Below, piece after piece: positions 1 to 7,053 of a DNA stretch of 64,000 nt; position 1 is the first letter of the stretch, and every line of letters begins with the position of its first letter. Source of the DNA: an uncultured Clostridia bacterium (lineage in GTDB: Bacteria > Bacillota > Clostridia > Christensenellales > Aristaeellaceae); the NCBI GenBank assembly GCA_947565865.1, contig CANOHT010000012.1, forward strand, positions 7,810 to 71,809, in the 5' to 3' direction. The position numbers were made by a program, and so were the translations under genes. The notes below the pieces were generated by a model. That model made no database searches, was not told where the DNA came from, and saw nothing but the letters and a program-made list of their open reading frames with translations.

Positions 1-417
<417 letters not shown>

Positions 418-438
418 TGGGTAAACTCCTTTTGCAAA

Positions 439-494
439 AATGGTGTACCGATTGCACCATTCGTTATTGTACCACAGACCCGGGATGCCTGCAA
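439..494 (-). promoter_or_regulatory. Putative promoter and inverted repeat upstream of ecfA
   Basis: On the minus strand TTGCAG (489-494) and TACAAT (466-471) are separated by 17 bases. A perfect 7-base inverted repeat, AATGGTG (439-445) with CACCATT (455-461), lies at the expected transcription start and could be an operator or a 5' leader hairpin. Confidence 0.5.
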
Positions 495-532
495 GACAAG
501 GGCGAGGAAAAAACTGCCTTGCGCCTGGCGGG

Positions 533-625
533 CTACAAGGAAGCGAGCTTCCGGTATTCGGAAGGCGCGACGCCCTCCAGGTGGGTGAACAGCGCGCTGA
601 AGCAGAGCTCAGGGAGTCCTGGCCC
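533..625 (-). pseudogene. C-terminal remnant of an AraC-family regulator
   Basis: The last ~27 codons before a stop at 533 read as the end of an AraC-type DNA-binding domain: CFSALFTHLEG followed by VAPSEYRK. This matches the family consensus in which a Tyr-Phe-Ser-x-x-Phe helix precedes G-x-x-P-x-x-Y-R. Upstream the frame turns into unrelated sequence, so the rest of the domain is missing. Most likely a decayed gene fragment. Confidence 0.55.
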
Positions 626-1490
626 GTTGGGTGATATGGCCATGCCGCGTGATCGGGGACGGAATATTTCTTTTAGTATAGATATGAAAGGGCTGGATGA
701 GCAGCGCGTCCGGGATGGCAAAGGCAGCTGATAGGGGAAAGGCTCAACATCCTTCGATAAAAAGGATGCGACGTTATTCTCTTTCTGTGCTGATGGTCTG
801 TTTGAGGCGTTCATGTCGGACGAAGATCCATAGACCATGGTTCAGAAGCCTTTTGGTCAAAACGCTGACAATACTATTGTTTATGCTGCTTGGAAGGAAG
901 CTGCGGGAGATGGGATAAGGGCTTCATGAAAAGCGCCTTGCCCGAAGCGGCTGTCATAAGCCTTAACGCTGGTGAACCTGGAAGAGAACGCACACCGGCG
1001 CGGGGCCGGCCTTGCGGGACGCCTGTTTTTTTATGCCAAACGAGAGGATGGGCAGGATAACATGGCGCTGATGCTTTTCAAGTACGGCATCAAAGGTGTG
1101 GGAAGAGGCTTTGCGTTCCCAGGCCCATGACAGGTTTCTGCTCGATGCTCCTGTTCTGTCAGACGCGGGAGACGCTGACAACGAATACGGCGCAATATTC
1201 GTCCGCCCATAGAGACGGGGTACGCGCAGCTTTTTCGTCAGCCCGCCTTTGAGTATGATGGCGGCGAATGTTGAGCGTGCTTTCAAAGGCGAAACTCGCG
1301 TTGGATCAGGGACGGCGCTGCGGGCATCCATCACAGCTGTTTGGAGCGGCATCCTCCATTGTCTTTTTGAGAGGAAACTTGTCTGGCTGGCTGAATACGC
1401 TTGCCGCGGTGGAGGCTTATGCATGTTCCGCCTGGCTCACAGCGCATGAATGCCCTGCGGCAGGGTATGCTATCCAGCATGGAGGGATAG
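626..1490. other. Gene-poor region, probably eroded coding sequence
   Basis: No reading frame here has a start with a ribosome binding site and a recognisable product. Short open stretches on both strands are interrupted by stops, and base composition is more AT-rich between about 650 and 900 than in the neighbours. Together with the AraC remnant to the left this looks like a gene graveyard, but no parent gene could be recognised. Confidence 0.4.
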
Positions 1491-1492
1491 CG

Positions 1493-2215
1493 ATGCTGAC
1501 GATTTTTGTGCGGTCGGTGATCTTGTTTGTGGCGGCGGTGCTGGCTATGCGCATGATGGGCAAGCGCCAGGTGGGCCAATTGCAGCCCTATGAGCTGGTG
1601 GTGGTGGTGCTGATTGCGGAGCTGGCCGCCACGCCCATGGGCAGCGTGGATCTGCCGCTGCTGTACGGCCTGGTGCCGATCATGGCGCTGATTGCCTGCC
1701 ACGGCCTGCTGACGGCGCTGTCCATGCGCAGCGAGCGGGTGCGCGTATGGCTGTGCGGACAGCCCACGGTGCTCATCCGCAACGGCGTCATCTGCGAAAA
1801 GCAAATGCGGAAGATGGCCTTCACCATGAACGACCTGATGGAGGGCATCCGCACGGGCGGCATGCTGGACCCGTCGGAGGTGGGCACGGCTGTGCTGGAA
1901 ACGGGCGGCCAGGTGACGGTCTTCCCCAAGGCTTCGGCGAGGCCGCTGAACCCGGCTGATATGGATTTGACGCCCGCCCGGGAGGGCCTGCCGCTGCCGC
2001 TGATCCTGGACGGACGCATCCAGGGGGAGAACCTCCAGCGCGGCGGTCTGACATCCTCCTGGCTGGACAAGCAGGTGAAGGCCATGGGCTACCATGCGGC
2101 GGCTGACATTTTGTTTATGTGCCTCAACACCAAGGGCGAATTGCTGACCCAAGGCAAGGGACGGACGGATTCGCAGCTGGTGTCGGTGCTGAACGCGGAC
2201 GAGACGGGGTGGTAA
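1493..2215 (+). CDS. DUF421 membrane protein (YetF/YcaP family)
   Basis: A 240-residue membrane protein. The N-terminal third has three hydrophobic segments (about residues 2-20, 35-55 and 58-75) and contains MRMMGKRQVGQLQPYELVV, the hallmark of DUF421 (GKR-x-x-x-x-x-x-x-x-E). The soluble C-terminal part matches the cytoplasmic YetF domain. The biochemical role is unknown; Bacillus relatives occur in spore or envelope contexts. The ATG at 1493 is preceded by GGAGGG six bases upstream; an in-frame extension to 1268 has no ribosome binding site and an implausible sequence. It is followed after one base by a DUF4363 gene, the usual partner of DUF421 in Firmicutes. Confidence 0.85.
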   Translation: MLTIFVRSVILFVAAVLAMRMMGKRQVGQLQPYELVVVVLIAELAATPMGSVDLPLLYGLVPIMALIACHGLLTALSMRSERVRVWLCGQPTVLIRNGVICEKQMRKMAFTMNDLMEGIRTGGMLDPSEVGTAVLETGGQVTVFPKASARPLNPADMDLTPAREGLPLPLILDGRIQGENLQRGGLTSSWLDKQVKAMGYHAAADILFMCLNTKGELLTQGKGRTDSQLVSVLNADETGW

Positions 2216-2216
2216 C

Positions 2217-2600
2217 ATGCGGACGGGTACGATCATTTCCCTGATTCTGCTGGCGCTGGTGGTGGCGGGCGGTATCCTCAATGCCCAGGCCACAGACGCG
2301 GTCAGTCAGCGATACGTCGCCGCGGCGGAGGAGCTGCGGGTGCTGACGGCGGAGGAGATGTGGGAGCGGGCGGCGGAAACAGCCTCGGCCTACCGGGAAA
2401 CCTGGGAGGAGACGGAGCGTTGGCTGCACCTGCTTATCAGCCACGCTGATACGGATTCCGTGGCCCTGGCTCTGGGCAGGGTTCAGGCGGGGATAGACGC
2501 CCAGGATCAGAGCCTCTGCCAGGAGGCCTGCCGTGATCTGCGGGAGTACGCCGAGCATATCCACCACCGGGACGCCTTCACCCTGGGAAATATCCTGTGA
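2217..2600 (+). CDS. DUF4363 family protein
   Basis: A 127-residue protein with one N-terminal membrane anchor or signal (residues ~5-23), then a helical, acidic domain rich in WE, AE and RE pairs. It ends in HHRDAFTLGNIL, which resembles the conserved H-x-x-x-x-x-x-N-I-L tail of DUF4363. Function is unknown. Its ATG lies one base after the stop of the DUF421 gene, so the two are almost certainly translated from one message and may form a membrane complex. A strong terminator follows 27 bases later. Confidence 0.75.
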   Translation: MRTGTIISLILLALVVAGGILNAQATDAVSQRYVAAAEELRVLTAEEMWERAAETASAYRETWEETERWLHLLISHADTDSVALALGRVQAGIDAQDQSLCQEACRDLREYAEHIHHRDAFTLGNIL

Positions 2601-2626
2601 TGAAAATGGCGCTTAACGCGGCCATG

Positions 2627-2664
2627 AAAAAACGGAGAAGCGATCAGCTTCTCCGTTTTCTTTT
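2627..2664 (+). terminator. Intrinsic terminator after DUF421-DUF4363
   Basis: Perfect 13-bp stem, AAAACGGAGAAGC (2629-2641) with GCTTCTCCGTTTT (2647-2659), 5-base loop and a following CTTTTC run. The A-rich left side lets it also work leftwards. Confidence 0.9.
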
Positions 2665-2747
2665 CAGTAAAGCGGTATTTCGTGTTCCTAATCTGAACGA
2701 ACGGAACTGCTTGGGAGGTGTCGGAGGGGCTGAAGACGCTCTGATGG

Positions 2748-3620
2748 CTACTGCGCCTTCACCGTGATGAGGTGAATCTGCGGCCTTCGCCCGATGCGGA
2801 CGGGCAAAACCGAGGTGCCCACGCCGCGGCTGACGAGCATGTCAATGCGGTTCTCCACTAGCCATCCCTGCTCATACCGGGGCGCGACCTTGGAGATGCC
2901 CAGGTACTGGCCCACCAGCACGATCTGCCCGCCGTGGGTATGGCCGAAAAGCCCCAGATCGAACCAGCTGCGCCGTCCGTTTCGGTCCTCCGCCTTCAGG
3001 GCGTCGGGAATGACCTCGGGGCTGTGGCTGAGGAAAATCACATAATCCTCCTGGCGCACGCGGGAGGCCACGCCGGTCAGGTCAGGCCAGCCGTTATTCA
3101 CGTCGTCGATGCCGGCCAGGTAGATGTCGCTGGCGCCGATGCGCACGGACTGCACCTCGTTGACCAGCGGCGTCACCCCGGCGGCCACCATGGCGGCGCG
3201 AATGGCCTGCAGGTTGCTTTCGGGCACGGTGCGGTCATGGTTGCCCATCACGGCATAGACGCCATAGCGGGCGTGAATGTTGGGCAAATTCTGGAAGAAG
3301 GCCAGGGCGCCGTCGCTGTCCACGGCATAATCGCCGCCCAGCAGCACCAGATCGGCGTTGAGGGCGTTCACCTTGCGCACCAGATCCACCACCCGGTCAT
3401 GGGAGAAGTAAGGCCCCTCGTGGATGTCGGAGAGGTAGACCAGGCGCAGCTGGCCGATGTCGGAGGGCAGGTCGCGGCCCGTCAGGGTGACGCTTTCGGT
3501 TTCCAGCATCATGGGCTCAACAAAGGGATAGATCAGCATGGCAGCCAGCAGGGCGAAGGTCAACAGGCGGCTGAGACAGCCGAAATAGCTTTTTTTCTCA
3601 TGCCGGGCACGGTAGGGCAT
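2748..3620 (-). CDS. Membrane-anchored metallophosphoesterase (YaeI/YkuE type)
   Basis: A 290-residue calcineurin-like phosphoesterase with an N-terminal membrane segment (about residues 15-35) placing the catalytic domain outside the membrane. All five metal/active-site motifs are visible: LSDIHEG (D-x-H), LLGGDY (G-D), GNHD, LSHSPE and GHTHGGQ. Length and the GHTHGGQ motif fit the YaeI/YkuE group, whose reported substrates include lipid A precursors or other phosphoesters; the substrate here is unknown. The gene is monocistronic or follows the AEC gene 33 bases away in the same direction. Confidence 0.88.
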   Translation of the reverse strand: MPYRARHEKKSYFGCLSRLLTFALLAAMLIYPFVEPMMLETESVTLTGRDLPSDIGQLRLVYLSDIHEGPYFSHDRVVDLVRKVNALNADLVLLGGDYAVDSDGALAFFQNLPNIHARYGVYAVMGNHDRTVPESNLQAIRAAMVAAGVTPLVNEVQSVRIGASDIYLAGIDDVNNGWPDLTGVASRVRQEDYVIFLSHSPEVIPDALKAEDRNGRRSWFDLGLFGHTHGGQIVLVGQYLGISKVAPRYEQGWLVENRIDMLVSRGVGTSVLPVRIGRRPQIHLITVKAQ

Positions 3621-3653
3621 GGGCGGCCTCCTTCATTGGTTGGTTCGGTGGTG

Positions 3654-4546
3654 TTACAGGAGCAGCAGCATTCCGGGAAGCGTTATCAGAGACAGGGCGG
3701 TGCTCAGGGCGACGCCCCGGGAGGCCAGGTCGCTGTCGCAGCGGAACAGGTCGGTCTGCATGGCGGTCAGCGCGGCGCAGGGCATGGCCGTGCACAGATA
3801 CAGCGCGTTGACCACCACCGGGGGCAAGCCCGTCAGCCGCAGAAGCAGCAGCACCGTCAGGGGGAAGACGATCAGCCGCAGCAGGCAGACCAGCAGCAGC
3901 TTCGCGTCCCTCAAATGGGCCGGGCGCAGAGAAATCAGCCGTGCGCCGATGACGAACATCGCCAGGGGCGTGGTGGTGGCGCCCAGCATGCTCATGGCGT
4001 CTCCGAGGAACTTGGGCAGGCTCCATCCGCCGAGAAAAAGCGCCATGCCCACCAGCGTGGCGATGAGAGCCGGGTTGCTCAGAAGCTTGCGGGGCTTCAT
4101 GGCCTCCCTGCCGCCAAAGACGAAGGCTCCCGCCGTCCAGCACATCAGGTTGAAGCCGATGGAATAGACCACGGCATAGATCAGCGCGTCCTGCCCCTGG
4201 CGGCAATGATGACGGGATAGCCCATGTAGCCGCAGTTGCTCACCATGCACAGGTTGGTCAGCACCGCCCGCCGTCCGTGAGCCTCCCGGCGGAAAATCAT
4301 GCCGCCCACGGCCCCGCATAGCATCATAATCACACAGCTGAGAAGAAATGTCCAGCCCAGCTCGCGAATCAGCTGAGGATCAGCCTTGCGCTGAAGGCCG
4401 TCGATAATCAGACCCACCTGGGCGAAATTCAGCACAAAGGTGTTCATAACGCCGATGTCCCGCTGGCTGATGAGCCGGGTGCTCACGGCGATCAGCCCGC
4501 AAAGCATCAGCAAAAACAGGGTCAGCACCTGAAAAAGCACGGTCAT
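3654..4546 (-). pseudogene. AEC-family permease (auxin efflux carrier type), interrupted by a frameshift
   Basis: Two overlapping minus-strand frames together encode one ~297-residue AEC transporter. The upstream frame (4546 to 4181) starts MTVLFQVLTLFLLMLCGL and runs to CGYMGYPVIIAA before ending RGRTR-stop. The downstream frame resumes GQDALIYAVVYSIGFNLM and carries the remaining membrane segments to 3654. The family normally reads N-C-G-x-M-G-x-P continuously into this region, so one base is missing at about 4190-4202. The start at 4546 has an AGGAG site. Either a recent null mutation or an assembly error; the rest of the gene shows no decay. Confidence 0.8.
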
Positions 4547-4574
4547 GAGGAGCCCTCCTGCTTTACGGTTTCCG

Positions 4575-4622
4575 TTGACAGAACACGCTTGACATTGTAC
4601 ACTGTTTTTGTAAGATTTTCAA
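4575..4622. promoter_or_regulatory. Overlapping divergent promoters
   Basis: Plus strand: TTGACA (4575-4580), 17 bases, TACACT (4598-4603), toward the flavin reductase gene. Minus strand: TTGAAA (4617-4622), 17 bases, TACAAT (4594-4599), toward the AEC gene. The two -10 boxes share bases, so polymerase can occupy only one at a time. Confidence 0.6.
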
Positions 4623-4628
4623 GAATGG

Positions 4629-5252
4629 ATGTGTCATGCCGTGGAAAACTTTCGCACCTTCGACCCGTGTACGCTGCTGTCCCCTGTGCCTGCCGTGATG
4701 GTTTCATGCCGGGGGAAGGCGGACGGGGAGCGGCCTAATATCATCACCGTGGCCTGGGCGGGAACGGTGAACTCCGATCCGCCCATGGTGTCCGTGAGCG
4801 TGCGGAAGAGCCGTTACAGTCACGGCATCATCCGGGAGAGCGGCGAATTCGTGGTCAATCTGGTGGATGCGGCGCACTGCGAGGCCCTCGACTTCTGCGG
4901 CGTCCGCTCAGGCCGGGAGGTGGACAAATTCGACCGCTGTCATCTGACGCCTATGCCTGCCGTCGGGCTGTCCCACGCCCCCGCCATCGCCCAGTGCCCG
5001 GCCTATCTGGCCTGCAAGGTGCGCCAGGTGCTCGAGCTGGGAAGCCATGATCTGTTCCTGGGCGAGGTGGTTGGTGTGCAGGTTCGGGAGGATCTGTTTG
5101 ACGAGGACGGCTCACTGCATCTGGAACGGGCGGGTCTGGTGGCCTACAACCATGGCGTTTATCAGCGCACGGCGGAGGTTCTTGGGTTCTTCGGCTATTC
5201 CGTGGCCCGGCCGGAGGTGCTGGCGCGGCGTATGAGGGCCTACCGGCCGTAA
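4629..5252 (+). CDS. Flavin reductase-like FMN-binding protein
   Basis: A 207-residue split-barrel flavoprotein of the flavin reductase (DIM6/NTAB, COG1853) family. It has the family pattern PVPAVMVSC...NIITVAWAGTVNSDPPMVSVSVRKSRYSHGII early on, with the N-x-x-T-x-A-W and DPP-x-x-x-x-S-V elements that bind FMN, and SGEFVVNL after it. Members reduce free flavin or act as flavin-bound oxidoreductases; the actual substrate is unknown. The ribosome binding site is weak, so the start could be the GTG a few codons downstream. It is transcribed divergently from the AEC gene. Confidence 0.82.
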   Translation: MCHAVENFRTFDPCTLLSPVPAVMVSCRGKADGERPNIITVAWAGTVNSDPPMVSVSVRKSRYSHGIIRESGEFVVNLVDAAHCEALDFCGVRSGREVDKFDRCHLTPMPAVGLSHAPAIAQCPAYLACKVRQVLELGSHDLFLGEVVGVQVREDLFDEDGSLHLERAGLVAYNHGVYQRTAEVLGFFGYSVARPEVLARRMRAYRP

Positions 5253-5335
5253 CATCCGATCAACCGGTATCTGCGCCCGGGAATATCCGGCGTCCGCGGC
5301 GTATGCCTCTGCCATCGCCCGGCCGTCGGGCCATA

Positions 5336-5376
5336 ATCACGCCCCGTTTCCTGGCAGGTGGGAAACGGGGCGTGAT
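5336..5376. terminator. Large hairpin between convergent genes
   Basis: Perfect 16-bp stem (5336-5351 with 5361-5376) around a 9-base loop, between the convergent flavin reductase and acetyltransferase genes. There is no clear T-run on either side, so intrinsic termination is likely but not certain. Confidence 0.55.
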
Positions 5377-5428
5377 ATATAATAGCTTGGATGTCGTTTT
5401 GCTCCGGCTGACGGAGGCGCCCTCGGCG

Positions 5429-6061
5429 TCAAACCTTCAGATTGGCCCAGTTTTCCCGGAGTATCGCGTACAGGGCCACGTCTGAAAAGCGACCCTTGTT
5501 CCAGACCCGCCCCCGCAGACAGCCCTCGTACAGCATCCCGCATTTTTCCATGACGCGTCCGCTGGCAGGGTTGGTGAGCTCGTGCTGCGCTTCCACACGG
5601 TGAAGGCGCAGCTCGATAAAGCCCATTTCCAGCACGGCGGACAGGGCTTCGCTCATCAGGCCCTTGTTCCACAGCCAGCGGGCCAGGCTGTAGCCGACTT
5701 CCGCCGAACGGTTCTCCCGGTTATACCACATGAAGCCGATGGTGCCCACCACCCGCCCGGTTTCCCGGTAGACAATGCCGTAGCTGGAGGGCGCGCCGTC
5801 GCGGTACTGCCGCAGAATGTAGCGCAGATAGTTTTTGCTGTCGTTCAGGGTGCGGTGGGCGCTCCACAGCACATGCTGGGCGACCGCCGGATCCCGGGAG
5901 AAGGCAAAGATGTCCGCCGCGTCCCGCATGGTCATGGGGCGAAGGATCAGCCGTGGCGTTTTCAGGATGGGCAGATGCGAGAAAACTTCCTGCGGAGGCA
6001 GGGTGGCGCTGGAAATATCCCGCAGGGAGAGCGGGCCGAGCCAGACGGATTTGTTACCCAT
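5429..6061 (-). CDS. GNAT acetyltransferase, RimJ/RimL type
   Basis: A 210-residue N-acetyltransferase. It starts with a ~30-residue leader, then LKTPRLILRPMTMRDAADIF, the typical opening of the RimJ/RimL group; GYSLARWLWNKGLMSEAL is the acetyl-CoA-binding region, with the usual Q/R-x-x-G-x-G/A loop altered to WLWNKGLM. LHRVEAQHELTNPASGRVMEK precedes the C-terminal CGM-x-x-E-G. Likely modifies a ribosomal protein N-terminus or a small amine; substrate unknown. Its ATG at 6061 lies inside the last codons of the upstream small membrane protein gene (8-base overlap), suggesting translational coupling. Confidence 0.85.
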   Translation of the reverse strand: MGNKSVWLGPLSLRDISSATLPPQEVFSHLPILKTPRLILRPMTMRDAADIFAFSRDPAVAQHVLWSAHRTLNDSKNYLRYILRQYRDGAPSSYGIVYRETGRVVGTIGFMWYNRENRSAEVGYSLARWLWNKGLMSEALSAVLEMGFIELRLHRVEAQHELTNPASGRVMEKCGMLYEGCLRGRVWNKGRFSDVALYAILRENWANLKV

Positions 6062-6209
6062 GGCAAATCATGCGGGTGACCCATACCTCGCGCCAGGGAA
6101 TCAGACGGGGCATTTCGCCGCCCGAGACGGCGCCGCCGATGATGAGCGCCAGGCCCAGCAACCCAAGGAGGGCCATGACGATCAGGAAAGCTTTCAGCAG
6201 GGCAGGCAT
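6054..6209 (-). CDS. 51-residue membrane protein overlapping the acetyltransferase gene
   Basis: Small open frame beginning MPALLKAFLIVMALLGLLGL, one strongly hydrophobic helix (residues ~3-27), then a short tail with MPRLIPWREVW. The ATG at 6209 has AAAGGAG eleven bases upstream, the only good ribosome binding site in this interval. The stop TAA overlaps the acetyltransferase start as ATGGGTAA, so ribosomes finishing it can restart on the downstream gene. No family is recognised. It may be a real membrane microprotein or a translated leader. Confidence 0.55.
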   Translation of the reverse strand: MPALLKAFLIVMALLGLLGLALIIGGAVSGGEMPRLIPWREVWVTRMICHG

Positions 6210-6302
6210 CGCGGGTCACGCTCCTTTCTATGCAGTAAGTCAATACAATGGAAATAAAAATGAAATATTTCTGAAATATTTTTCCGCCAGGGGATGAAAA
6301 GA

Positions 6303-6875
6303 TCAAAGGCAATCGTTGCTATGATTGGAAGCCGCGAGGAGCGCGGAGGCCATCATCAGCCCCAGCGCGGTTTTTCCGTCGCGGAAGGCGCCGCTCAAGA
6401 CGCTGCTGACGGCCTCCGTCAGGGGCATTCGGACAACGTCCACGAATTCATCCTGATCAGGATGGGCCTGGCGCTGCGTGAGCCCTGTGGCCAGGTAGAG
6501 GTGAATCCGCTCGTCGCAGAACCCCGGGGTGGTCTCCAGCACGGTGAGCTTGCGCCAGTGCTCAGCGAATAGGCCCGTTTCCTCCGACAGCTCGCGCTGC
6601 GCGCAGAGGAAGGGATCTTCCTCCGGGCTGTCCAGCTTGCCGGCGGGGATCTCCAGGGTCAGCCGTCCCACGGCCACGCGGTGCTGACGCACCAGAATCA
6701 CCTGATCTCGCTCGTCAAGGGCGACGACGGCTGACGCACCGGGATGACAGGCAACCTCCCGCAGGGCGGTTTCGCCGTTGGGCAGGCGAACCTGCCAGTG
6801 CTCCAGGCGAATGATGGCGCCGGGATAGACCACCTCCCGGCTCAGTAGGGTTTCGGTCAGCTGCGCGTCTTCCAT
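6303..6875 (-). CDS. nudF: NUDIX hydrolase, ADP-ribose pyrophosphatase type
   Basis: A 190-residue cytoplasmic hydrolase cleaving ADP-ribose to AMP and ribose 5-phosphate. The NUDIX box is intact: G-x5-E-x7-REUxEExGU appears as GKLDSPE followed by RELSEETGL. TPGF lies ~16 residues after the box, the downstream marker of ADP-ribose hydrolases, and VRQHRVAVGRLTLEIPAG precedes it. The ATG at 6875 is chosen because AAGGAG lies about nine bases upstream; an in-frame ATG at 6926 has none. Divergent from the large surface-protein gene. Confidence 0.87.
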   Translation of the reverse strand: MEDAQLTETLLSREVVYPGAIIRLEHWQVRLPNGETALREVACHPGASAVVALDERDQVILVRQHRVAVGRLTLEIPAGKLDSPEEDPFLCAQRELSEETGLFAEHWRKLTVLETTPGFCDERIHLYLATGLTQRQAHPDQDEFVDVVRMPLTEAVSSVLSGAFRDGKTALGLMMASALLAASNHSNDCL

Positions 6876-6981
6876 GGCGGTCGTCTCCTTCATCATGATC
6901 CTGATGACAATGAAATTCGACAGCAAGTGGAAAAATCCTGCTCAGCGCCCAAATTAGCCAGAAAGCGTCAGCGCGCTTTCA

Positions 6982-7034
6982 TTGACAAGGCGGGCGCGAG
7001 GTTATACAATAGAGACACCATACCAACATGGTAT
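6982..7034 (+). promoter_or_regulatory. Sigma-A promoter and operator-like palindrome of the surface-protein gene
   Basis: TTGACA (6982-6987), 17 bases, TACAAT (7005-7010). A palindrome ATACCA (7020-7025) and TGGTAT (7029-7034) sits at the start of the transcript, ahead of GGAGGAGG before the ATG at 7054. The promoter is near consensus; the operator role is inferred. Confidence 0.75.
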
Positions 7035-7053
7035 TTGGAGGAGGTAATCATTC

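Noticed and set aside
963..1424. 153-codon minus-strand frame.
   Set aside because: No family, no start signal; lies in the eroded region and is not supported by any other evidence.
2934..4220. Long plus-strand frame opposite the phosphoesterase and AEC genes.
   Set aside because: Its translation is His/Gln/Gly-rich low complexity and the opposite strand carries clear conserved motifs.
5336..5376. Small RNA gene at the perfect 16-bp hairpin.
   Set aside because: No promoter; placement between convergent genes fits a terminator better.
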